A stretch of 41,251 nucleotides of DNA from NCBI GenBank assembly GCA_003225455.1, contig QIAB01000065.1, forward strand, positions 6,239 to 47,489. Direction: 5' to 3'. Below, piece by piece: positions 6,939 through 13,829 of the stretch (position 1 is its first letter; each line of letters begins with the position of its first letter). The notes under the pieces are model-generated. The model was given only the letters and a program-made list of their open reading frames with translations, was not told the DNA's origin and ran no database searches. A program made the translations under genes and the position numbers. The DNA is from Acidobacteriota bacterium. GTDB lineage: Bacteria > Acidobacteriota > Terriglobia > Terriglobales > Acidobacteriaceae.

Positions 6939-7511
6939 ATGAAAGGCCTTAGAACAAAAAAGGAGTTGTCACCAGAACAACGCGAAGAACTACTCAGAGT
7001 ATTGAAAGCCCGGTTTGAGAAAAACATGAACCGCCATGAAGGTCTCGAATGGGCTCAAGTAAAAGCAAAGCTGCAAGCTCATCACGAAAAACTGTGGTCC
7101 CTCAGTGAAATGGAAAGAACTGGCGGTGAACCGGACGTGGTTGGTTATGATAAAAAGACGGGCGAATACATTTTTTATGATTGTTCAGCGGAAAGTCCAA
7201 AAGGCCGCAGAAGTGTTTGCTACGATCGTGAAGCACTGGATTCCAGGAAAGAACATAAGCCGAAAAATAATGCTATTGAAATGGCAGCTGCCATGGGCAT
7301 CGAGCTTTTGACGGAAGAACAATATCGAGAGCTGCAGAAGCTTGGAAATTTCGATACGAAGACGTCGAGCTGGGTGAAAACACATTCTGATATCAGAAAA
7401 CTCGGCGGCGCCCTCTTTTGTGATCGCCGCTACGACACTATTTTCGTGTATCACAACGGTGCGGAATCTTACTATGCCGCCAGGGCGTTCCGTGGCTCGC
7501 TAAGGGTCTAA
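6939..7511 (+). CDS. DUF4256 family protein
   Basis: 190 aa from ATG 6939, which follows AAGGA (6927-6931) at 7-nt spacing and precedes the conserved start KKELSPEQREELLRVLKARFEKNMNRH. The sequence shows the strongly conserved DUF4256 features: LEWAQVKAKL, MERTGGEPDVVGYD, YIFYDCSAESPKGRRSVCYDREAL, MAAAMGIELLTEEQYRELQ and a GGALFCDRRYDTIFVYHNGA segment near the C-terminus. No biochemical function is known for the family. It has no signal peptide or membrane segment. The frame upstream of 6939 merely overlaps the preceding gene. It is 97 nt after that gene and may be a separate unit. Confidence 0.88.
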   Translation: MKGLRTKKELSPEQREELLRVLKARFEKNMNRHEGLEWAQVKAKLQAHHEKLWSLSEMERTGGEPDVVGYDKKTGEYIFYDCSAESPKGRRSVCYDREALDSRKEHKPKNNAIEMAAAMGIELLTEEQYRELQKLGNFDTKTSSWVKTHSDIRKLGGALFCDRRYDTIFVYHNGAESYYAARAFRGSLRV

Positions 7512-7607
7512 ATTTGGACTGTGAGTTTTTTCAGCCGCTGGCCCAGTCTTGCTGTTTTTGAAATTGTATGATGAAGAAGAAGTGGACCAGCCGCCGCATG
7601 TAAACCC

Positions 7608-8507
7608 ATGCCAATGAAATCGTCCTCTATCGCACTTAAGCCAATCGGACTCTGGACGGGTGCTTTCGAGCAACAACCCGCCGCTAAGGTGCAAGAGGCT
7701 GTCGGGGAATTAGAACGGCTCGGGTTCGGGGCCGTCTGGTTTAGCGAGGGACTCGGCCGTGAAGCCTTCACACAGGCGAGCCTGCTTCTCTCCGCAACGT
7801 CCCGCATCGTGATCGCCACTGGAATTGCGAATATCTATGCGCGCGATCCCTTCAGCATGGCTGCTGGGCAAAAGACATTATCAGAGTCTTATCCCAGCCG
7901 CTTTCTCCTTGGTCTCGGCGTGAGCCACATTCCGTTGGTTGAACAATTGCGCGGTCATCGTTATGAGAAGCCCGTCGCCAAGATGCGTGCATACCTGGAT
8001 TCCATGGACGCCGCTCGGTATCAGAGTGTGACCCCTGCCTCGACCACTCGTGTGCTGGCAGCGCTCGGTCCCAAGATGCTGAAACTGGCTGCTGAGCGCG
8101 CGGATGGCGCTCATCCTTACAACGTCACGCCCGAGCATACGGCCAAGGCGCGCGAATTGCTGGGGCCGAAACCGCTGCTATGCCCGGAGCAGGCCGTCGT
8201 TTTGGAAACAAATCCCACCAAGGCACGAGAAACCGCACGTTCGTTCCTTGCTCTCTATCTCACGTTGCCGAACTATACGAACAATTTTCTGAGAGAGGGA
8301 TTTGAAGAGGCGGATTGCAAGAATGGCGGAAGCGACCGGCTGATTGATGCCATCGTCGCCTGGGGGGATCTCGATAAAGTCTGCAAGCGAATTCGTGACC
8401 ATCAGGCGGCCGGTGCTAATCACGTCTGTATCCAGGCGCTGTCTGCGGACCCGAAAGCACTGCCGTCGCGAGAATGGCGTGAGCTCGCTTCCGCATTAAT
8501 TGGCTGA
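7608..8507 (+). CDS. LLM-class (F420-dependent-type) oxidoreductase
   Basis: 299 aa, a TIM-barrel flavin/F420 enzyme of the luciferase-like superfamily. Visible landmarks: GLWTGAFEQQPAAKVQEAVGELERLGFGAVWFSEG (beta1-alpha1), SRIVIATGIANIYARDPFSMA (beta3 with the conserved cis-peptide-like region), YPSRFLLGLGVSHIPLVE and ALGPKMLKLAAERADGAHPYNVTPEHT. These match the mycobacterial-type TIGR03620 subfamily that is expected to use F420 or FMN, substrate unknown. ATG 7608 begins a short polar tail; Met3 is also possible. No flanking F420 biosynthesis gene is in the window. No signal peptide; cytoplasmic. Confidence 0.85.
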   Translation: MPMKSSSIALKPIGLWTGAFEQQPAAKVQEAVGELERLGFGAVWFSEGLGREAFTQASLLLSATSRIVIATGIANIYARDPFSMAAGQKTLSESYPSRFLLGLGVSHIPLVEQLRGHRYEKPVAKMRAYLDSMDAARYQSVTPASTTRVLAALGPKMLKLAAERADGAHPYNVTPEHTAKARELLGPKPLLCPEQAVVLETNPTKARETARSFLALYLTLPNYTNNFLREGFEEADCKNGGSDRLIDAIVAWGDLDKVCKRIRDHQAAGANHVCIQALSADPKALPSREWRELASALIG

Positions 8508-8713
8508 GTTTGGAGGTTCCCGGCCGGGTGCCCATCCTAAACGCCGCGTTTTTTGATCCTCGAGTTTATGCGCTTGATAATCTCTCTTTTGAATCAGCAC
8601 CTGGTCCGGCAGTCCGGCGTCGGGCGCGGATTCGGGCTTGGGCAAAATGTAAGCGGCCCACGCGAGGATCTCTGACCAGGATTCTTCGTCATGTTTCCCA
8701 AGACCCCGGGGAA

Positions 8714-8905
8714 TTTAATGCTCGGGTAATGCTCGACCCTTCAGGTCTATTCAACTCCAGCCTCGACGGGAATGTCAGGCGCGCCATCGACATCCACGAA
8801 GGCGACAAGATTGATGAAGCGGCCTTGAAGGATCTCATCCGCGCTGCAGTGGCGCTCAATCTCAAGGGCAAAAACAAGCTGAAGCGTCGGCGAAGCCCAC
8901 TCTAA
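8714..8905 (+). pseudogene. truncated DUF1801-domain remnant
   Basis: The frame ending at 8905 encodes FNARVMLDPSGLFNSSLDGN, then VRRAIDIHEGDKIDEAALKDLIRAAVALN. This is the usual C-terminal third of DUF1801 proteins (a YdhG-like fold of about 120-140 aa). The N-terminal two thirds, including the conserved first helix and Trp/Tyr-rich strands, are absent: upstream residues in the frame show no similarity. I read it as a gene fragment left by deletion. A short functional peptide cannot be excluded. Confidence 0.55.
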
Positions 8906-8931
8906 ATTTCGCAAAGAACGCGAAATTTAGA
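8901..8931. repeat. perfect 12-bp-stem hairpin at the DUF1801 relic stop
   Basis: Arms tctaaatttcgc (8901-8912) and gcgaaatttaga (8920-8931) pair perfectly around aaagaac. The TAA stop of the relic lies inside the first arm. It is AT-richer than the other hairpins of the window and has no T-run, so it may be a symmetrical bidirectional stop or RNA-stabilising element. Confidence 0.55.
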
Positions 8932-9135
8932 ATGGGGCACCCAGCTACAAGCGGGCTTCCACCCCGGCTTGAATGGGCACCCGCCGATTAGCTTCATCAC
9001 AGGTCCGGCCATATCTCCTCCCATAGGGGAAGCGTTTCGTTACCTGCCTCATACGCCAAGCGGTTCGGCGTCATACGGGCGATTAGGCTAACGGGCATTT
9101 AAAAAACAGCTTCTACTCCAAGAGCGTCGGCATAC

Positions 9136-10476
9136 TCAAGCTCGTCTGATCCGACGCAACCAGATGATTGCACCTGCCATTGTCACGCACCCGTATTCCA
9201 GCAGCATTACCCAAACCGGAAGCGCGCCCCAAGGACGCCCAAGTGTGCGCAAGTGCCACATGATGTAAGTGGGGACAATGCTCACAGTCCAGAGGATGAT
9301 CAGCAGCGTCGAGGCCGTCGTTGGAATTAGAAATGGCAGCAGCCAGAGAAGATACCAGGGAAATACGACGGGTGCGCAGAGAAGAGATGCTGCCATGGGC
9401 CAGGCAAACTTTTCCCAGGAAAACATGGGCCAGACAAATGCGTCTGCTCGCTGCGCTCGATGGACAGCCGGGGCGGCTGTCCCCACGTGAGTTGTGGAAT
9501 TTCTTCTCAGCCATACTGCTGCAAGAAAGCCGGCGAGCACTGCCAGCCCAGCTAGCAAGTGCGGGGGCACCACGTGATGGAGTATCCCAAACACGGGACC
9601 ATTAAAGCGGAAACCCATCACATATGTCCCAAGCGAGCCGATCGGAATGCGGTCGTGATTAAGAAATGGCAGGTACAAGAGCCCGACCACGGCTGCCGCC
9701 AGCGCAGCGTCGCGAATGCGAACCCGCTTCCAGTAGAGCGGCAGCAATACAATCGGCAGGAATTTCACCGCGACAGCTAGCCCAAACATCATGGCTGCGA
9801 TCGCACGCCAACTGCGCGCGAGCGCGGCGACAGATATCACCAACAGCAGCGCGCCAACAATATCAATGTGACCGCTCCCCGCCACCTCAATGGCCAACAG
9901 CGGGTTCCAGGCATACGCCAAAACCAAGTGCGCGCCTCGTCCGCTGGTTCGCAAGAGATCGAGCAACACAAACACAATTGCAAAATCGCAAACTACGAAT
10001 GCTACTTTGAACGCAAAAACAGATTCGTGAATGGCGGTTACCGTGCGGAAGAACAGCTGCGCTCCTGCTGGATATGGGCTCGGCAGATCCGGGTTGTTCA
10101 AGGTGCGGGTTTCCGGGGTATGCAGCGCCTTAACGGCAGGATCGCTGGGAACGACAATGTAGGGGTTGTAGCCGAGCCTCTGCAGACGGCCATCCCAAAC
10201 ATAGCGATGAATGTCGTCATCGTCACCTGGAGGAAGTCGAAGAAATTCAACGTGCCACACAGCTGCCAGGATGAGCCCAATGACGACAACGCGTTGGGGA
10301 AATTCTGGCGTGGCGAAGAACTCACGGACGGCTAAGAGGTACGCAATGCCCGCAAGCGCTAAAGACGCCATGAAGTACGGTCCGCCTCTATCGCTGAAGT
10401 TGCGTGAGCAGATGGCTAGCGCCGCGAGTAAGATGGCGCCGAGAATGTGCAGTTTCCACTCGGAGGTGGCCTTCAC
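9136..10476 (-). CDS. GT-C type membrane glycosyltransferase (GT87/mannosyltransferase-like)
   Basis: 446 aa from GTG 10476, whose first bases overlap the TGA of the upstream gene (GTGA), a standard coupled start. A GTG at 10521 would add 15 residues. The protein has about ten or more hydrophobic helices. After the first three lies a periplasmic-loop signature LRLPPGDDDDIHRYVWDGRLQRLGYNPY, the acidic motif near the first big loop of GT-C polyprenyl-phosphate-sugar transferases. Further on are YAWNPLLAIEVAGSGHIDIVGALL and RIRDAALAAAVVGLLYLPF, typical of GT87/DUF2029 proteins. It probably transfers a lipid-linked sugar at the inner membrane, acceptor unknown. Oddity: about 20 residues (THVGTAAPAVHRAQRADAF) are encoded by a dispersed palindromic repeat sitting in frame. 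Confidence 0.82.
   Translation of the reverse strand: MKATSEWKLHILGAILLAALAICSRNFSDRGGPYFMASLALAGIAYLLAVREFFATPEFPQRVVVIGLILAAVWHVEFLRLPPGDDDDIHRYVWDGRLQRLGYNPYIVVPSDPAVKALHTPETRTLNNPDLPSPYPAGAQLFFRTVTAIHESVFAFKVAFVVCDFAIVFVLLDLLRTSGRGAHLVLAYAWNPLLAIEVAGSGHIDIVGALLLVISVAALARSWRAIAAMMFGLAVAVKFLPIVLLPLYWKRVRIRDAALAAAVVGLLYLPFLNHDRIPIGSLGTYVMGFRFNGPVFGILHHVVPPHLLAGLAVLAGFLAAVWLRRNSTTHVGTAAPAVHRAQRADAFVWPMFSWEKFAWPMAASLLCAPVVFPWYLLWLLPFLIPTTASTLLIILWTVSIVPTYIMWHLRTLGRPWGALPVWVMLLEYGCVTMAGAIIWLRRIRRA
9455..9490. repeat. dispersed palindromic repeat inside the GT-C gene
   Basis: The block reading gctcgatggacagcc… …cggctgtccccacgtga matches the intergenic copy at 13633-13670 in 33-34 positions, in the same orientation. 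Here it lies inside coding sequence and keeps the frame, adding a hydrophilic stretch between two membrane helices. Confidence 0.7.
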
Positions 10477-11204
10477 GGTTTTCCCGTGCCCGTCCGTAAT
10501 CCTGCCGCCACGAGCTCCCACTTTTTAAGCCACTCCGCCGTGCGTGGCGCCCTTGCCGGGTCCAGACGCAACTCCTCCAACAGCCGAGTCAGGTCGTCGG
10601 CTACATCAATATCGTAAAAAGAAGGTGCGAAACCTACGGAAAGCTCGAGAGCTCGTGCGCGGGACAGGAGTCTCTCGAGCGCGCCACTGGTGCCCATTCC
10701 GTCGCCTGCGAAAAGCGTAGGATGAGAGGCCTTTGCCCCGACCAGATAGTAGCCTCCGTCGTGCGTTGGTCCAACGACTACGTCATGTGCGGCCAGGGTT
10801 TCGAACGCGTCTTCGAGAACAGAACGCGGCAGGTGTGGGCTGTCGCTGTTAAAGGCAATAGTGCGTTGATGATCACCTCCTGCGAAGTGCGCAAACACCG
10901 AAGTGAGGCCCGCGACAAGACCTTCACCCTTCTGCGCAACTACGGTTGTGTTGTTCCCCGCTAACTGCGCCAGCTCGTTTACGTCCGACTCCGGGCACAT
11001 GATGGCAACTTCCACATCGCTCAAGGACCGCGCCAGCGCGAGTGTGTCTTCTAGAAGACAGCAGTAGAAATCAGTGACGGCCTCAGGAGAAAGGCTGGAA
11101 GCCAGCCGAGTCTTGACCGCGCCCGGCCTCGGTGCTTTCGCCATGATTACCAGAACGCGGTCACGGCCTGAGGAACGCACTGCCGTCTCGCTTGAAGATT
11201 TCAT
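10473..11204 (-). CDS. DUF2064/TIGR04282-type glycosyltransferase-like protein
   Basis: 243 aa with a GT-A/nucleotidyltransferase-like Rossmann fold. Landmarks: VLVIMAKAPRPGAVKTRLASSLSPEA at residues 17-42, the acidic site FNSDSPHLPRSVLEDAFETL, and VVVGPTHDGGYYLVGAK, all classic for DUF2064. In the TIGR04282 subfamily these proteins are annotated as arsenosugar-biosynthesis glycosyltransferases, but no arsenic genes are present here. The gene is coupled by a GTGA overlap to the GT-C transferase, which suggests the pair acts on one lipid-linked or nucleotide sugar. Cytoplasmic, no membrane segment. Confidence 0.85.
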   Translation of the reverse strand: MKSSSETAVRSSGRDRVLVIMAKAPRPGAVKTRLASSLSPEAVTDFYCCLLEDTLALARSLSDVEVAIMCPESDVNELAQLAGNNTTVVAQKGEGLVAGLTSVFAHFAGGDHQRTIAFNSDSPHLPRSVLEDAFETLAAHDVVVGPTHDGGYYLVGAKASHPTLFAGDGMGTSGALERLLSRARALELSVGFAPSFYDIDVADDLTRLLEELRLDPARAPRTAEWLKKWELVAAGLRTGTGKP

Positions 11205-11689
11205 AAGGTTGACGCGGACCTACGCTGGCTCATTTTTTCCTTGGACACTATGAACCTACCACGGCTGAGGGTGCCCCATCCTTCCCCGGTTTTGGGAAAG
11301 GTGGGATTCCACGCAGTTCGATCTTTAGTCTATGGGAGAGCACTCCACTGGAAGGAAAAATCTCATCCGTGGTTCCCACCCTTCGAAAATCGAGGCTGTT
11401 ACGAAACCTGTGCCGTCGGCTGAAAGCCGACTCTGATTTTCCACTTTCGCTTTCCCGGCACTCGCGTGCCGGGCTTTCTTATGCCGCCGCTTCGCGGCTG
11501 ACGCGCGTCTTGTCCCACCGCTCAGCATTGCGGCGGGGTTTCGTAACAGCCTCAAACCGCGAAGGGTGGGGCACTCTCATTTTGGGGTGATTTTGGGATG
11601 GGGCAGCCCGCCACCGATAAAAAGTAGCGGGTGAGATGGCCTGATAACAGCCAACCATGCCCGCCATGCATGGAACTGGTTTACGGAGA
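11205..11689. other. repeat-filled intergenic stretch
   Basis: No credible gene is present in these 485 bases. They contain a 'gggtgcccca…ggtggga' imperfect hairpin at 11269-11306, the inverted-repeat cassette at 11375-11570 and its inner palindromes. The stretch separates the RraB-like gene from the DUF2064 gene on the same strand. Confidence 0.55.
11375..11570. repeat. MITE-like cassette with 34-bp imperfect terminal inverted repeats
   Basis: The left arm 11375-11408 and right arm 11537-11570 are inverted copies. They share an 11-bp outer block CCCACCCTTCG and a perfect 17-bp inner block GAGGCTGTTACGAAACC, with six differing bases between them: 28 of 34 positions match. The 128-bp interior holds palindromes at 11415-11431 (gtcggctgaaagccgac), 11454-11473 (cccggcactcgcgtgccggg) and around 11481-11499. 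There is no open reading frame of note. It could be a non-autonomous mobile element or a composite of extragenic palindromes. Confidence 0.6.
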
Positions 11690-12037
11690 TCACTTCACCA
11701 CTTGGGTTCCCCACCCGTCATATTCACCACTCACTGAAGCCGCAAGCGTCATAAAGTCGTGGCGAATCCTCTGAAGGTCCGATAACTCCGGAATCATTGT
11801 TTTCGTGGCGAAGCACAGCCAAGTTTCGCCCTGCGCAGCTTTCTTCACTTCGACCTCGAACCCAGAACTTCGGATGGAGGTTCCGGCCTTGTCCGCGACG
11901 GACTGCGTTGGAAAATATAGAAAGAACTCTATGTTGTGCGGCTTCAAGAGGTCCGAACCCGACCTTCGAAGTTGTACAAGTACGGACCGGTCAAGGTCAG
12001 GTTTTTCCTTGGAGCGAAACAAATCGAAGATGCCCAT
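11690..12037 (-). CDS. RraB-like (regulator of ribonuclease E activity B) domain protein
   Basis: 115 aa from ATG 12037, preceded by GGAGG at 8-nt spacing; the longer frame to 12103 adds 22 residues without support. The whole protein after MGIFDLFRSKEKPDLD is one RraB/PF06877 domain: DRSVLVQLRRSGSDL, KPHNIEFFLYFP, GFEVEVKKA, WLCFATKTMIPELSDL and the ending GEYDGWGTQV. In enterobacteria RraB binds RNase E and alters degradosome composition. In this lineage the domain is usually a stand-alone protein of unknown partner, so only the fold is claimed. Likely cytoplasmic. Same strand as the GT2 gene, 117 nt downstream of it. Confidence 0.82.
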   Translation of the reverse strand: MGIFDLFRSKEKPDLDRSVLVQLRRSGSDLLKPHNIEFFLYFPTQSVADKAGTSIRSSGFEVEVKKAAQGETWLCFATKTMIPELSDLQRIRHDFMTLAASVSGEYDGWGTQVVK

Positions 12038-12154
12038 GAATTGTGCCTCCAACAAAAGCGGGAATATAGCCAATCGCGGTGCAAACTGGAATCGCTGTCG
12101 CAAGATCCTATTGCGCTCACTGAGGCTAATTTATGGAACGGGTGTTGTACACCT

Positions 12155-12862
12155 TCACGCGGACCGCGGCGCGCCAGCCGTTCGCCGCCGGAAATAATAG
12201 CGCACTATTAAGCTGAGAATGAACCAACCCGCGCCGAGCGTGCCCTTCAGCGTACCGCCGATCTTCGATTTCCCGATTCGCGGGTGATAGCTCACCGGGA
12301 CTTCGACAATGCGGAAACCAGCCAGGGCGCCTTTGAGAATCATCTCAACTGCCCAGCCATAGGTGGTCTCTTCGAGGGCGAGAGCGCGTATCACATCGGC
12401 GCGGCCAGCGCGAAACGGGCCGAGATCAGTGATCTTTACTCCGTACAAAAGCCTGATCAGACTCGCAGCGAGACGATTACCAAACACCTGATGCCACGGC
12501 AACGCACCAGCAGAACGCCGCTCCTGCAGGCGGGAACCGAGCGTAATGTCGGCGCGCCCCTCAATGATTGGCGCTAATAGAATCGGCAGTTCAGAGGGCC
12601 GATCGCTGTAGTCGCCGTCGAGAAACACAACCACGTCAGGGGAATTTGCCGTGGCCAGGCCCGTCAGGCACGCTCGCCCGTATCCGCGGCGCGGTTCCTT
12701 AACGACGCGGGCTCCCATCTTGGCCGCGATCTCGGGCGTTCCATCCGTCGAATTGCTGTCAACAACGATGACTTCAGTGACGAGATCGGCAGGAATATCG
12801 GCGAGTACACGTCCAATCGCCTGCGCTTCGTTATGGGTAGGGATGATGACGGACACTCGCAC
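12155..12862 (-). CDS. GT2 family glycosyltransferase (DPM1-like)
   Basis: About 235 aa. The catalytic domain begins RVSVIIPTHNEAQAIGRVL and has the GT-A signatures EVIVVDSNSTDGTPEIA and FLDGDYSDRPSELPILLAPI (DxD-type metal/nucleotide site), then the ADITLGSR and FRAGRADVIRAL segments of polyprenyl-phosphate sugar synthases, and a C-terminal hydrophobic TLGAGWFILSLIVRYYF segment that may touch the membrane. It probably makes a polyprenyl-phosphate sugar that could feed the GT-C transferase downstream. The frame runs back to a TTG at 12934, directly after the DoxX stop, but the extra residues (MPVWRGRPRPRGVL…) are encoded by a palindromic repeat. I prefer a GTG at 12862 or 12856; no clear Shine-Dalgarno decides. 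Confidence 0.85.
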   Translation of the reverse strand: MRVSVIIPTHNEAQAIGRVLADIPADLVTEVIVVDSNSTDGTPEIAAKMGARVVKEPRRGYGRACLTGLATANSPDVVVFLDGDYSDRPSELPILLAPIIEGRADITLGSRLQERRSAGALPWHQVFGNRLAASLIRLLYGVKITDLGPFRAGRADVIRALALEETTYGWAVEMILKGALAGFRIVEVPVSYHPRIGKSKIGGTLKGTLGAGWFILSLIVRYYFRRRTAGAPRSA

Positions 12863-12903
12863 TGGATGTTGGCTCAGAAGTATGGAGCGGGCGAGAACAC
12901 CCC

Positions 12904-12921
12904 GCGGGCGAGGGCGCCCGC
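12904..12921. repeat. palindromic repeat at the start of the GT2 frame
   Basis: gcgggcg/cgcccgc arms flank aggg, followed by the 'cgccacacgg' tail typical of a dispersed element. It sits between the DoxX stop and the first conserved GT2 residues, which argues against translation from the upstream TTG. Confidence 0.5.
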
Positions 12922-12934
12922 GCCACACGGGCAA

Positions 12935-13441
12935 TCACCACCACGGAGAGGACGGCCGGCGTTGCGCTAGCAACGCATCGACGCCCCAGGTTCGACCTGC
13001 GCGTCCCACCGCGACTCCGAGCGATGCGAGCACCGGAACCAGCAGTTCCCAGATCCACGAGGTGCCCCACTCCGAAATCCAAAGGCTCCCGAGATACAGA
13101 AAAGCCACGAAAGCGGCCGGACGCGTGAGCAGACCGATGACCAGGAGGACGCCGAGCGAGATTTCGGTCAAAGCCTGTATGGGAGCCGCCATCGCGGCAT
13201 GGCTTGCCGCCAGCGCCATGACCGACTTCCACACGGCCGGCGAATGACCATGCGTGATGTAGTAGTTGACGAGGCCAGCGTAGCCCGCAGGGGTGTACAG
13301 GCCTTTTCCCAAGTTCTCGAAGAAGACCCACACCAACATTGCCCCGATCGTCACGCGAACGATTGCCAGACCGTTTCCTGCTTGCGGTTGATGGGCGACT
13401 GTGGTTACCTCATTTCTCACTGAGGTTGCGCTCGTTGTCAT
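12935..13441 (-). CDS. DoxX-family membrane protein
   Basis: 168 aa with four hydrophobic helices (about residues 25-42, 70-90, 95-115 and 125-145). The second and third are separated by the DoxX-type segment QALTEISLGVLLVIGLLTRPAAFVAFLYLGSLW, typical of the DoxX/SURF4-like fold. The N-terminal 25 residues are polar. DoxX proteins are inner-membrane proteins, some linked to thiosulfate or quinone redox chemistry or to oxidative stress; the role here is unknown. ATG 13441 fits. It is the first gene of the minus-strand group and is directly followed by the GT2 frame. Confidence 0.85.
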   Translation of the reverse strand: MTTSATSVRNEVTTVAHQPQAGNGLAIVRVTIGAMLVWVFFENLGKGLYTPAGYAGLVNYYITHGHSPAVWKSVMALAASHAAMAAPIQALTEISLGVLLVIGLLTRPAAFVAFLYLGSLWISEWGTSWIWELLVPVLASLGVAVGRAGRTWGVDALLAQRRPSSPWW

Positions 13442-13632
13442 GGTGAACCTCGTAACGACTGGATGCTATACCAGAATGGAAATATTCGACAGGCTCAAAT
13501 CCTGTCTCGGCCCAAGAAATGAAAATCTGGGTTGAAGAGCGGACACTTATGTTTGCCCTGAGCGCAGCCGAAGGGACCGCGCAGAGGCGGGTTGAAATGA
13601 TTGCGAGTTGCGAACCGAAGCCATCGAGCTTC

Positions 13633-13670
13633 GCTCGACAGGACAGCCGAGGGCGGCTGTCCCCACGTGA
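13633..13670. repeat. dispersed palindromic repeat, intergenic copy
   Basis: The palindromic core is gacagccg…cggctgtc, followed by the conserved tail cccacgtga. The same unit occurs within the GT-C gene at 9455-9490, differing by a short indel and one or two substitutions. Confidence 0.7.
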
Positions 13671-13720
13671 TTTTGTCCGCTGCAGGCCCTAAGGGCGGAT
13701 TCTGCGGAGCGAATCTCTAC

Positions 13721-13738
13721 GCGGCTCTCAAGAGCCGC
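13721..13738. repeat. perfect hairpin gcggctctcaagagccgc
   Basis: The 18-nt sequence has perfectly complementary 8-bp arms and lies 90 bp upstream of the transglutaminase gene. It belongs to the same broad class of short extragenic palindromes. Confidence 0.5.
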
Positions 13739-13829
13739 TCTTCCACAGTGGCGCGTGCTAAGCCTTTAACAAAATCTCGTCGGCTGCTGGTAAAATCTCG
13801 ATCTATCCGCCGATTAAGGAGTATCCCCC

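Larger units (their letters stand above)
8508..9135. other. gene-poor stretch with a domain relic and a palindrome
   Basis: Between the LLM oxidoreductase and the glycosyltransferase gene I see only the C-terminal relic of a DUF1801 domain (8714-8905), a perfect hairpin at 8901-8931 and fragments of 'gggcacc' repeat sequence around 8935-8985. No other open frame has recognisable content. Confidence 0.5.
13442..13829. other. divergent intergenic region with several palindromes
   Basis: It separates the divergently transcribed DoxX and transglutaminase genes, so promoters of both must lie here. It contains a 'ccctgagcgcagccgaaggg' type element near 13556-13575, the copy of the dispersed repeat at 13633-13670 and a perfect hairpin at 13721-13738. 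No gene is seen. Confidence 0.5.

Noticed and set aside
10473-11204. Arsenosugar biosynthesis role suggested by the TIGR04282 family name
   Set aside because: No arsenic methyltransferase (ArsM), radical SAM ArsS or other arsenic gene is in the window, so the family name should not be read as function.
12863-12934. N-terminal extension of the GT2 gene from TTG 12934
   Set aside because: Encoded by a palindromic repeat and absent from the expected domain start; no Shine-Dalgarno.
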